22,522 nt of DNA from Leptospirales bacterium (GTDB lineage: Bacteria; Spirochaetota; Leptospiria; Leptospirales; Leptonemataceae): assembly GCA_014238825.1 (NCBI GenBank), contig JABAAI010000004.1, forward strand, positions 1 to 22,522. Reading direction: 5' to 3'. The notes below the pieces were generated by a model. The model saw nothing but the letters and a program-made list of their open reading frames with translations. It did not search any database and was not told the origin of the DNA. Below, piece after piece: positions 1 to 7,901 of the stretch. The first letter of the stretch is position 1; each line of letters opens with the position of its first letter. The translations under genes and the position numbers were made by a program.

Positions 1-800
1 CATGCAATTCGGAAATATTGCAAATAATCCCAAGTGGAGTTAAATTGTCCACGAGATTTACAAAGCTTTGGGAAAAGGCCAAAGTCTGTACCATTAAAAA
101 AAATAAATTTACCAAAACCGTATTGTTCAAAAAGAGTACGTAGATTATTTGTAGAATAATAAAAAAGATGACCTGGTAAATAATAATGATAATTTCCCTT
201 TGCTAAACGAGCCTGCCAACCTAGAAAATTAGCAGTCTGAATCAAAACTAGTCCACCTGGCCGTACAATATCTGAAAGACATTGCACGACATAGCGTGGA
301 TTAGGTAAATGCTCTAAAACTTCTACCAAAGTTACAATATCAAAACTAGCTTTAGGAAAGACGCCTGCTTTCAAATATCCTTTAGTTACATTTAAGCCCT
401 GAGCCTTAGCAGAAGCCACAGCATAAGGCGAAATATCAAGACCAACTCCCCTATAATCAAATTTATTTGCTGCCTCAACAAAGCCACCAAAAGCACAGCC
501 TACATCTAGGAAATCAGCAGGCGCTGGAATAAATCGAGCAATCTTTTTTAGACGTGCCTGCCAAACAAAATTTTGATCGCTCTTAGAGTTCCGCTCATCC
601 TGATAATGATAGCTCGCATCTCCTGAGTAATAATCCTTAGTATAAAGCTTTTCAATATTTTTGATATTTTCTATATTGTTATTTTTACTATCCTGCATTT
701 GCAAACCACATTGACTGCAACGAAAAATATGAAAAGTAGGCTTGAATCTTTTAATATGGTATAATTTCTGTACCGGTACCTTGCATAGTGGACAATCCAT
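1..800 (-). CDS. Class I SAM-dependent methyltransferase with N-terminal zinc finger (3' end outside window)
   Basis: The minus-strand frame is open from the ATG at 798-800 to the window edge (266 codons), so the C-terminus is missing. Residues 3-31 form a CPLC...CSQC zinc-ribbon pair. A Rossmann methyltransferase core follows: motif I DVGCAFGGF at 99-107 binds the SAM methionine end, then GLDISPYAV as the acidic ribose-binding strand end, then VTLVEVLEHLPNP and a PGG turn typical of Methyltransf_11/23 proteins. Proteins with this zinc finger plus methyltransferase layout often act on sugars or surface polysaccharide precursors, but the substrate cannot be told here. Only seven bases separate it from the smpB stop, so the two are probably co-transcribed. 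No clear Shine-Dalgarno is visible. The fold is secure; the substrate is unknown. Confidence 0.88.
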   Translation of the reverse strand, partial: MDCPLCKVPVQKLYHIKRFKPTFHIFRCSQCGLQMQDSKNNNIENIKNIEKLYTKDYYSGDASYHYQDERNSKSDQNFVWQARLKKIARFIPAPADFLDVGCAFGGFVEAANKFDYRGVGLDISPYAVASAKAQGLNVTKGYLKAGVFPKASFDIVTLVEVLEHLPNPRYVVQCLSDIVRPGGLVLIQTANFLGWQARLAKGNYHYYLPGHLFYYSTNNLRTLFEQYGFGKFIFFNGTDFGLFPKLCKSRGQFNSTWDYLQYFRIA

Positions 801-807
801 AATCTAA

Positions 808-1308
808 TTATTGACTAGGATATTTTTTTTGAACTTCACGCAAATTACGCTCTATTTCACGATTAACTTCAGCTTTTCTTTCTATTTGTCGCTTATCAAA
901 TAATTTCTTACCATAAGCTAAGCCTAGCATAAGCTTTACTCGCCCCTTAGCATTAAAATAAAGTCTAAGAGGAACAAGGCTAAAACGCTTTGCTTCAATT
1001 TTGATTTTCAACCGCACTATTTCTGATTTCTTTAATAAAAGCTTACGGCTTCGAGTTTCTTCATGATTAAAATGACCAGCATTCTTATAGAGTTGAATAT
1101 GTGAATTTATAAGATATAGTTCTCTATTTTTAGCTACAACATAAGCCTCACTTATGTTGCCCTTGCCTTCACGCAAACTCTTAACCTCGCTACCTAAAAG
1201 AACAATACCTGATTCTATTTTTTCTGTGATGTGAAAACGAAAACGAGCCTTTCGATTATCCAAGACTGGTGGTCCAGTATCCTTCTTTGATTTTTTAGGC
1301 GAAGGCAT
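808..1308 (-). CDS. smpB: SsrA-binding protein SmpB
   Basis: SmpB binds the tRNA-like end of tmRNA and delivers it to stalled ribosomes for trans-translation. The 166-residue product shows the family pattern in order: NRKARFRFHI near residue 18, GSEVKSLREG, ISEAYV, a GHFNHEETRSRKLLL segment, then LVPLRLYF..GRVKLMLGLAYGKKLFDKR, followed by a basic C-terminal tail that enters the decoding centre. Family members are usually about 150-165 residues, so this one is full length. The ATG at 1306-1308 gives a short lysine-rich leader; only a weak ribosome binding site is visible. The methyltransferase gene follows after 7 bases and a small unknown gene precedes it by 14 bases. The tmRNA gene (ssrA) was not found in the window. 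Confidence 0.97.
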   Translation of the reverse strand: MPSPKKSKKDTGPPVLDNRKARFRFHITEKIESGIVLLGSEVKSLREGKGNISEAYVVAKNRELYLINSHIQLYKNAGHFNHEETRSRKLLLKKSEIVRLKIKIEAKRFSLVPLRLYFNAKGRVKLMLGLAYGKKLFDKRQIERKAEVNREIERNLREVQKKYPSQ

Positions 1309-1322
1309 TTATTGTATCACAG

Positions 1323-1658
1323 TTATTTTGCTAAACTTTTATTTTTAGTATTTAGAGGGTCACAGGGAGAACTCTCGCTTTTAAAAGAATGAAACCACCA
1401 CTTCTTATGATTTAGACTACCATCTTCATCAATAAAGTTCTTATTGAAAAAATGTTCTCCATCGCCACCCTCTCCACCACTGCCATAAATACTATTTGTG
1501 TTATCACAGGGTAAAAATTTACTTATATCATCCGAAAAATCAGCCTCATCATCAGACGAACATTGCTGTGATCCAAAACAACAAAGAATAAAAATAAAAA
1601 CCAAATAGAAGTCTATACCGAAGACTTTAATTTCTTTAGCCCTTATACGAGAAAACAT
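1323..1658 (-). CDS. Small membrane-anchored or secreted hypothetical protein
   Basis: I do not recognise this 111-residue protein. After a basic N-terminus it has one hydrophobic segment at residues 13-29 (FGIDFYLVFIFILCCFG), then an acidic low-complexity stretch (SSDDEADFSDD), a Gly/Glu-rich run (GSGGEGGDGE) and a C-terminal part with a WWFH motif. Cysteines at 26, 27 and 33 sit at the end of the hydrophobic segment, so a lipoprotein is conceivable, but none has a canonical lipobox. The start is an ATG at 1656-1658 with no clear Shine-Dalgarno. It lies 14 bases upstream of smpB on the same strand and 51 bases downstream of another unrecognised gene, suggesting a shared transcript. It could be a spurious ORF, but the hydrophobic leader followed by a polar body looks protein-like. 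Confidence 0.5.
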   Translation of the reverse strand: MFSRIRAKEIKVFGIDFYLVFIFILCCFGSQQCSSDDEADFSDDISKFLPCDNTNSIYGSGGEGGDGEHFFNKNFIDEDGSLNHKKWWFHSFKSESSPCDPLNTKNKSLAK

Positions 1659-1709
1659 TTAGACAACCATCAAGACCCTATCAAGTCCTAACAGGAATAA
1701 CAATATAGT

Positions 1710-2069
1710 TTAAGCCGTCAAGTCTAATATCTGTCCGATATTAGAGGCGCTAGAGCCATTACTTTGGAAAGCACGATCTCCGTAGCTATTTTCGTAGCTA
1801 TTATAGGACTTAGCTTGTTTTTTTTCTATCTTTTCTAGCTTTGCTAGATCTATAATTTTTTCGATAGCTTTACTTTTGTCTAGACGCGTGTTAAGCTCGC
1901 CTCCTATATTGCTTGATTGCTCTATAGCAGACGAATAAGAATTTCGAGCTACTCGTGATCCCGAAACCTTGTCTGTAGCAGAAACAGGCTGGTTGCTATA
2001 CTCATAGCTAGGATAAGCATATACTCCTGCTATGCGAGAAGCATTTTGTGAACCACACTCTATACTCAT
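1710..2069 (-). CDS. Hypothetical Ser/Asn/Tyr-rich small protein
   Basis: I do not recognise this protein. From the ATG at 2067-2069 it is 119 residues; the same frame runs back to a TTG at 2115-2117 (135 residues). I prefer the ATG because the extra 16 residues look unlike the rest and the TTG has no ribosome binding site. No Shine-Dalgarno is strong at either start. The product has no signal peptide or membrane segment. It is rich in Ser, Asn, Tyr and Gln, with a charged helix at about residues 62-86 (RLDKSKAIEKIIDLAKLEK) between two low-complexity stretches, and it ends in GQILDLTA. It is transcribed divergently from hisB. The composition suggests a flexible or surface-associated protein, but no function can be assigned. 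Confidence 0.45.
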   Translation of the reverse strand: MSIECGSQNASRIAGVYAYPSYEYSNQPVSATDKVSGSRVARNSYSSAIEQSSNIGGELNTRLDKSKAIEKIIDLAKLEKIEKKQAKSYNSYENSYGDRAFQSNGSSASNIGQILDLTA

Positions 2070-2127
2070 AGATATTTTATCGGATATTTTACAACAAACA
2101 TTTAGCTTATAAGTCAAATAGCCGAAG

Positions 2128-2133
2128 TATAAT
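2128..2133 (+). promoter_or_regulatory. Candidate -10 box for hisB
   Basis: A perfect TATAAT lies 25 bases upstream of the hisB ATG, followed by an AAGGAA Shine-Dalgarno at 2144-2149, nine bases before the start. No good -35 hexamer lies 16-18 bases upstream. The intergenic space is shared with the divergent gene at 1710-2069. Confidence 0.4.
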
Positions 2134-2158
2134 CTATAAGCTTAAGGAATTTTGTCAA

Positions 2159-2770
2159 ATGAAAAAGAACTCAATAGAGCGAAAAGCAGAAATAACTCGT
2201 AATACTAAGGAGACAGAAATAACAATGTCCATCAACTTAGATGGCAGTGGAGAATATGAATTTGATACTCCTATCCCTTTTTTCGAACACATGCTTAGCC
2301 ATATTTGTAAGCAAGGGATGATAGATATGACATTAAAGCTACGTGGTGATATTGGGATAGATTGCCATCACTCCGTAGAAGATACCGCCATCGTATTTGG
2401 AACATTAGTAAAGCATGCCTTAGGCGATAAGCTAGGAATTAATCGCTATGGCTTTTTTACTTTACCGATGGATGAAGTTTTAGTAAGTATCGCCATTGAT
2501 TTTAGCAATCGCTTCGCTTTTATCTCTAAGGGTGTAGAAGATCTCTCAATCGGTAAATTTGGTATCTATGATGCTGAATTAAGTCTCGAGTTCTTACAAA
2601 AATTTGCGATGCATGCTGCCATGAATTTACACCTAAAAGTTCACTATGGAGATAATCGTCACCATATCCATGAAGCTATATTTAAAGGCCTAGGTCATGC
2701 CATACGCCAAGCTGTTTATAGAGATGAAAGACGTGGTAACAAAATCCCTTCGACTAAAGGCATCTTGTAA
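2159..2770 (+). CDS. hisB: Imidazoleglycerol-phosphate dehydratase
   Basis: HisB dehydrates D-erythro-imidazole-glycerol phosphate to imidazole-acetol phosphate, the sixth step of histidine synthesis; the enzyme is a Mn-dependent 24-mer in the cytoplasm. The 203 residues match the monofunctional form in length. Both halves of the internally duplicated fold carry the metal ligands: HHSVEDTA at residues 70-77 and HHIHEAIFKGLGHA from 168. The product also shows PFFEHMLSH near residue 40 and ends in the typical PSTKGIL. There is no phosphatase domain as in the bifunctional E. coli protein. The ATG at 2159 has a good Shine-Dalgarno (AAGGAA, nine bases upstream). No other his gene is nearby, so it is not part of a compact his operon here. 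Confidence 0.97.
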   Translation: MKKNSIERKAEITRNTKETEITMSINLDGSGEYEFDTPIPFFEHMLSHICKQGMIDMTLKLRGDIGIDCHHSVEDTAIVFGTLVKHALGDKLGINRYGFFTLPMDEVLVSIAIDFSNRFAFISKGVEDLSIGKFGIYDAELSLEFLQKFAMHAAMNLHLKVHYGDNRHHIHEAIFKGLGHAIRQAVYRDERRGNKIPSTKGIL

Positions 2771-2813
2771 GTAATTTTACTTAAAACTAAGAACTAGTGA
2801 GAGTAGGCAGAGA

Positions 2814-3548
2814 ATGAAAAACACTCTCTATAAGAAACTTAGCTTTGCCGGTCTTATACTCTCTAGCATTTTTGTTTATACTATATTATTTTTCAAAATA
2901 TATAACTATCTAGAACAATATACAGAACAATATCTAAAACAAGAGAGAGGACAAAGTATAAAACAAAGTATAGAACAAAGTATAAGACAAAAACAGAAGA
3001 AAGAAAATATTACAAATAATAATGTAACAAAATCAAGAGAAATACTAAAATTAAATTTAATTACCCCAAAAGTAAAATCACAAACAAAATCACAGTATTC
3101 AAAACAAAATAGCTCATCTCAAAATACAAAAAAAGATATTAGTACCAAACTAAAACCCAGGAAACAAGCTAAAGGCAAGGCTACAAAAAAACTAAAGAGA
3201 AATAATATTTTAAAATACTACTCCTTGCAGAAATACTATAAGTATATTACAAAGCTCAGTACTGCCTGTAAAAAAAATGGACTTCCAGATATATTAATTC
3301 ATAAATGTTTTCCCAATCATGTCTATCTAAACTTAGATAAAAAACATCGATTATATTTATATTATTTTTTAAAAATGCACGAAAGCAACTTAGGAAATCG
3401 CTATCAAGCTTATGAATTCTTTCAAGAAAAATGTGATTTCAAAGCCGTTAAAGAACTCACTCAGTTACGGATTAAAAATAGCGCTAATATTTTAGTAAAT
3501 GAAAGAAAGAGGCTTATCAAATTAAATCTTAAATTAAAAGATTGCTAA
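2814..3548 (+). CDS. Single-pass membrane-anchored, highly basic hypothetical protein
   Basis: I do not recognise this 244-residue protein. It has a short basic N-terminus, one membrane segment at about residues 9-30, then a Gln/Lys/Glu-rich region containing the tandem motif QSIK-QSIE-QSIR. A long Lys/Ser/Gln/Thr-rich basic linker runs to about residue 130. The C-terminal part (about 132-244) looks more ordered, with Tyr-rich helices, and has cysteines near 152, 165, 207 and at the last residue. The layout (N-terminal anchor, extended linker, C-terminal domain) resembles TonB-like or divisome-linker architecture, but I see no matching motif. It follows hisB by 43 bases on the same strand, so it may be co-transcribed. 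Codon use is more A-rich than in neighbouring core genes. Confidence 0.6.
   Translation: MKNTLYKKLSFAGLILSSIFVYTILFFKIYNYLEQYTEQYLKQERGQSIKQSIEQSIRQKQKKENITNNNVTKSREILKLNLITPKVKSQTKSQYSKQNSSSQNTKKDISTKLKPRKQAKGKATKKLKRNNILKYYSLQKYYKYITKLSTACKKNGLPDILIHKCFPNHVYLNLDKKHRLYLYYFLKMHESNLGNRYQAYEFFQEKCDFKAVKELTQLRIKNSANILVNERKRLIKLNLKLKDC
2952..2987 (+). repeat. 12-bp tandem repeat, three copies, in-frame
   Basis: Three consecutive 12-bp units of the form CAAAGTATA followed by AAA, GAA or AGA lie inside the gene at 2814-3548 and encode Q-S-I-K/E/R repeats. Because the unit is a multiple of three, copy-number change would keep the reading frame. Degenerate CAATAT-type units lie just upstream. Confidence 0.85.
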
Positions 3549-3610
3549 AACTTCGTTATATCACGCGATCAAGCGAACGATAGGACAAGCATCTAGCAGT
3601 GACATTAAAA

Positions 3611-6600
3611 TCAGCTAGTCGCCTTCACAGAAGAATCATCGCTCTCTCGTGAATTAGAGTATGGCACAGAAGCACTATGCATGGAACTAAAGAGTTGTTG
3701 AGCTACTTCATCTGCTCGCTGTTTTTCATCGCGTTGTATATCACCATATTTATCTTTATAGACTTCAATATCTTGATAGTCCCGCAGACCAGTCCCTGCT
3801 GGAATCAAATGACCAATAATCACATTCTCCTTTAAACCCAAGAGGTAATCTCGTTTACCTCTTATGGCAGCATCAGTAAGCACCTTGGTTGTTTCTTGAA
3901 AAGATGCAGCAGAAATAAAAGACTCTGTATTAAGAGAAGCGCGAGTAATTCCCAATAGAATACGCCTAGAGCTAGCCTTAACCCCGCCTTCTTTTACAAC
4001 TCGCTCATTCTCATCTTCGAATAAAAAGCGGTCTAACTGTTGTTGAGCTACAAATTTAGTGTCGCCAGCATCAATGATTTCAACTTTACAAAGCATTTGA
4101 CGTACAATCGTCTCAATGTGCTTTTCATTAATATGCACTCCCTGTAACCTGTAGACCTCTTGGATTTCTGAAATAAGAAAATCTTGCAACTCTTCTAAGC
4201 CTTGAATTTGTAATATATCATGGGCATCCAAAGAGCCTTCATCAAGCTGATCACCTGCTTGCACAACATCTCCATCATGAACGCGCATCCGTCTATCCAA
4301 AGGTATAGCAACTTTCAAATTTGCCTCATCAGTATCAGGGATTATATAGATTATTTTCTTGTCCTTAACTACTTCGTTATGATCCTGAATGCGACCAGTA
4401 ATTTGGGCCATAGTTGAAGCATCTTTAGGACGACGCGCCTCAAACAGCTCCTCTACTCGTGGCAAGCCCCCCGTAATATCGCGTGTCTTCTCTGTCGCAG
4501 TACTTATTTTTACGAGAATAGTTCCTGCAGTAATATCTTGCCCATCTTGAACCACTAAGATACCGCCCATGGGTATCCTATAATTATTTTCACCAACGTG
4601 TATTTGTGGATTTAGACGCTCTCGCTTATAGCTAACTATCCGAGAATTGCCTTCATCATCTTTTCTAAGGCTTTTACCTTCGATAATATCTTCAAAGCGA
4701 ACAAGACCTCCTTCCCTTGCAATTAAGGTATCGTTATAAGGATCAAACGAAGCAAGCACATCATTTTTCTTCACAATCTCTGCTTCACTAGTTAAAAGAA
4801 GCGAGCCCGTCTTCACCGGGATGGAGGATAGTTCTAAAACTACCATAAAATTATTAGCTTGTATATCTATTAGTCCGTTACCTTCTGCTGTAATTGGACG
4901 CTCCTCAGAACCGTAGCCACTAGCAATAATCTCACCAGCAACTACACTCTGTCCCTTCTCTACTTGCACATTATGCAGTTTATCGTAATCTAAAGTTTGC
5001 TGGATGCGACGGGTATGAATATTACCACGGGTAGCAAAGACATCTTTATTATCAGAATTCTTAACACGCAGGCCATCAATCCCCACTATAAGAACATCAT
5101 AAGGCAATCTATGAACGCTTTCTCTTACTTGCACATTAGTAGCGACACCACCAACATGAAAGGTACGCATAGTCAGCTGTGTACCTGGTTGCCCAATTGA
5201 TTGGGCAGCAATAATTCCTACAGCCTCGCCTAACTCAACTTTTTTGAGGCGAGCCATATCCATTCCATAACATTTAGCACATATACCGTGGCGTGATGCA
5301 CATGATAAAGGTGAACGAATATGCATAAAATCAATTCCAAGAGAATTTATTCTATCTGCTTGTTCTCTATTGACAAGTGTATCAGCAGGAATAAGGACAT
5401 CACCACTAACTGGGTCATTTACATTTTGTGATGTTACTCGACCAAAGACTCTATCCCCTAAGCTTAAGACCAACTTCTCACCCTCATAAACTGGTGCCAG
5501 TCTTAGCCCTTCTGTAGTCTCGCAATCTTTTTGAGTAATATTTATATTCTGCGCAATGTCGACTAGGCGTCGTGTTAGATAACCAGCATCGGCTGTCTTT
5601 AAAGCTGTATCTGCCAGACCCTTACGAGCACCATGCGTTGAGATAAAAAATTCCAAAACGTCTAAGCCTTCACGAAAATTTGAACGAATAGCAAGTTCAA
5701 TAATCTCACCAGATGGTCGAGCCATCAAACCACGCATCCCAGCCAACTGCCTAATTTGCTGTTTAGAACCTCGTGCTCCAGACATAGCCATTACATAAAT
5801 AGGGTTAAAGCCATTCTGGTCCTTTTCCAATTCAGTAAACATAGATTCTGTGATACTTTCGTTAGTTTTAGTCCAAATTTCTATGACTTTTTTATATCGC
5901 TCTTCGTTTGTGATAACGCCATTTTTATGAGCCTTCTGCACTTCTAATACCGACTTATTAGCAACAGCAATCAAACTTTTCTTATCCTTAGAAACACGAA
6001 TATCAGCGACAGAAATAGAAGGACCAAATTGAGTAGCATAACGAAAACCTAAGGATTTCATTTTATCAAGCATTTGCACAAGTTCAGTCGAGCCATAAAC
6101 ACGATGAACGTCTGCAATTATCCGAGTCATTTCCTTTTCCGTAACAGGATAGTTAACATAAGGATAACCCTCAGGCAAAATATCATTGAATAAGAGACGA
6201 CCGGGAGTCGTTTGAATAAGCTTAGCATTTCGCATTACAGATACTTTTGCTCTTAAGCCAACACATTTTATATTCAAAGCATACATGATTTCATCTATAT
6301 CACGGAATATCTTACCCTCACCCACGTCACCATCCAACTGAGAGCTGATCAAATAAAGGCCTAATACCATATCTTGCGAAGGTCCTACAACTGGCATACC
6401 ATTAGCTGGATTCAGAACGTTGTGAGACGAGAGCATTAGCATCCAAGCTTCCAGCTGTGCCTTAGGAGAAAGAGGTAAATGAATAGCCATCTGGTCCCCA
6501 TCAAAATCCGCATTGAAGGCATGACAGGAAAGAGGGTGTAAGCGGATGGCCTTCCCTTCAACTAGAACCGGCAGGAATGCTTGGATTCCTAGACGATGCA

Positions 6601-7861
6601 AAGTTGGTGCACGGTTTAGCAAAACGGGATGTTCTTTGACAATTTCACCAAGAGCCTCAAAAACTTCTCTCTCTTCGTTTTCAACTCTTTTTTTTGCAGC
6701 CTTAATGTTAGGAGCAAAATCTAAATCTACTAGGCGTTTCATAAGATATGGCTTAAATAATTCTAGGGCCATTTTCTTTGGCAGACCCATCTCATGCAAC
6801 CTTAGCTCTGGACCTACTACAATCACAGAACGACCAGAGTAATCGACGCGTTTCCCCAAAAGATTCTGTCTAAAACGACCGGTCTTACCCTTGAGCATAT
6901 CTGAAAGTGACTTAAGAGGTCTATTACCCTTGCTCTTTACAGAACGCTTCCGACGACTATTATCAAAAAGAGCATCCACTGACTCCTGTAACATACGCTT
7001 CTCATTACGAATGATAATTTCTGGTGCCTTTAAGGCCAGGAGCCTTTTTAATCGGTTGTTACAGTTAATCACACGGCGATAAAGATCGTTCAAATCAGAA
7101 GTCGCAAAACGCCCTCCATCAAGCTGCACCATTGGACGCAACTCTGGTGGAATTACAGGTATCACATCAAGCATCATCCAAGATGCCTGATTGTTAGAAT
7201 CTTTTACCGCTTCCAAGACCTCCAAACGTTTTAGAATGCGCCTATCAGAGACTTTAAGTCCCTCTTGGATTTTAGCACGGATTTTGCGAATTTCGGCATC
7301 AAGATCTATTCTATCAAGAAGTTCTTTGATGGCCTCCCCACCAATCATCGCTACGAACTTATCACCGTATTCATCCAAACATTCATAGTATTGATCTTCA
7401 TCGATAAGCTCGCCTACTTCGTGTCCAGAATCAGCTGGTTCAATAACAATAAATTTTTCAAAAACTAAAACACTCTTAAGCTGATTAACAGCCAGATTAA
7501 GGAGCAGACCCATGCGACTCGGCACATTGCGATAATACCAAATATGGGCGACAGGGCAAGCCAAGCTAATATGACCCATGCGTTCACGACGAACACGACT
7601 ATGAGTAACCTCAACCCCGCAACGATCACAGATAACTCCCTTGTACCGAATAGACTTGAATTTACCACAATAACACTCCCAATCCTTAGTTGTCCCGAAA
7701 ATGCGCTCACAAAAGAGACCATCTCTTTCTGGACGTAAGGTACGATAATTAACTGTCTCCGGCTTTTTCACCTCGCCAAATGACCACTCATCACGTATCC
7801 TTTCTGGCGAGGCCAGCTGTATTCCTATTGATTCAAAATCTAAGTTAGTTTTTCTGCTCAT
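3611..7861 (-). CDS. rpoC: DNA-directed RNA polymerase subunit beta'
   Basis: The catalytic subunit of RNA polymerase. The 1416-residue product contains the N-terminal zinc site C63, C65, C78, C81; the active-site loop NADFDGDQMAIH with the three Mg-binding aspartates D452, D454 and D456; the RVDYSGRSVIVVGPEL segment; and the second zinc site C780, C854, C861, C864, with the same 74-residue first spacing as E. coli. The trigger-loop and bridge-helix region (MSGARGSKQQIRQLAGMRGLMARPSG) is intact. E. coli beta' is 1407 residues. The ATG at 7859-7861 has an AAAGGAAAG ribosome binding site, and the gene follows rpoB by 40 bases. No convincing intrinsic terminator lies in the 62 bases to the convergent gene at 2814-3548; only a 5-bp CTAGC/GCTAG stem without a U tract is present. 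Confidence 0.99.
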   Translation of the reverse strand: MSRKTNLDFESIGIQLASPERIRDEWSFGEVKKPETVNYRTLRPERDGLFCERIFGTTKDWECYCGKFKSIRYKGVICDRCGVEVTHSRVRRERMGHISLACPVAHIWYYRNVPSRMGLLLNLAVNQLKSVLVFEKFIVIEPADSGHEVGELIDEDQYYECLDEYGDKFVAMIGGEAIKELLDRIDLDAEIRKIRAKIQEGLKVSDRRILKRLEVLEAVKDSNNQASWMMLDVIPVIPPELRPMVQLDGGRFATSDLNDLYRRVINCNNRLKRLLALKAPEIIIRNEKRMLQESVDALFDNSRRKRSVKSKGNRPLKSLSDMLKGKTGRFRQNLLGKRVDYSGRSVIVVGPELRLHEMGLPKKMALELFKPYLMKRLVDLDFAPNIKAAKKRVENEEREVFEALGEIVKEHPVLLNRAPTLHRLGIQAFLPVLVEGKAIRLHPLSCHAFNADFDGDQMAIHLPLSPKAQLEAWMLMLSSHNVLNPANGMPVVGPSQDMVLGLYLISSQLDGDVGEGKIFRDIDEIMYALNIKCVGLRAKVSVMRNAKLIQTTPGRLLFNDILPEGYPYVNYPVTEKEMTRIIADVHRVYGSTELVQMLDKMKSLGFRYATQFGPSISVADIRVSKDKKSLIAVANKSVLEVQKAHKNGVITNEERYKKVIEIWTKTNESITESMFTELEKDQNGFNPIYVMAMSGARGSKQQIRQLAGMRGLMARPSGEIIELAIRSNFREGLDVLEFFISTHGARKGLADTALKTADAGYLTRRLVDIAQNINITQKDCETTEGLRLAPVYEGEKLVLSLGDRVFGRVTSQNVNDPVSGDVLIPADTLVNREQADRINSLGIDFMHIRSPLSCASRHGICAKCYGMDMARLKKVELGEAVGIIAAQSIGQPGTQLTMRTFHVGGVATNVQVRESVHRLPYDVLIVGIDGLRVKNSDNKDVFATRGNIHTRRIQQTLDYDKLHNVQVEKGQSVVAGEIIASGYGSEERPITAEGNGLIDIQANNFMVVLELSSIPVKTGSLLLTSEAEIVKKNDVLASFDPYNDTLIAREGGLVRFEDIIEGKSLRKDDEGNSRIVSYKRERLNPQIHVGENNYRIPMGGILVVQDGQDITAGTILVKISTATEKTRDITGGLPRVEELFEARRPKDASTMAQITGRIQDHNEVVKDKKIIYIIPDTDEANLKVAIPLDRRMRVHDGDVVQAGDQLDEGSLDAHDILQIQGLEELQDFLISEIQEVYRLQGVHINEKHIETIVRQMLCKVEIIDAGDTKFVAQQQLDRFLFEDENERVVKEGGVKASSRRILLGITRASLNTESFISAASFQETTKVLTDAAIRGKRDYLLGLKENVIIGHLIPAGTGLRDYQDIEVYKDKYGDIQRDEKQRADEVAQQLFSSMHSASVPYSNSRESDDSSVKATS

Positions 7862-7901
7862 ATTTATATACTTTCCTTTTTAATTTATAGAGCATATAAC
7901 T

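Noticed and set aside
3549..3610. Intrinsic terminator for rpoC
   Set aside because: Only a 5-bp CTAGC/GCTAG stem with a 16-nt loop and a split CGC/GCG dyad were found, without a U tract.
6546..6842. 98-codon plus-strand frame antisense to rpoC
   Set aside because: It lies fully inside rpoC, opposite its most conserved part; the frame is a by-product of rpoC codon use and has no recognisable motif.
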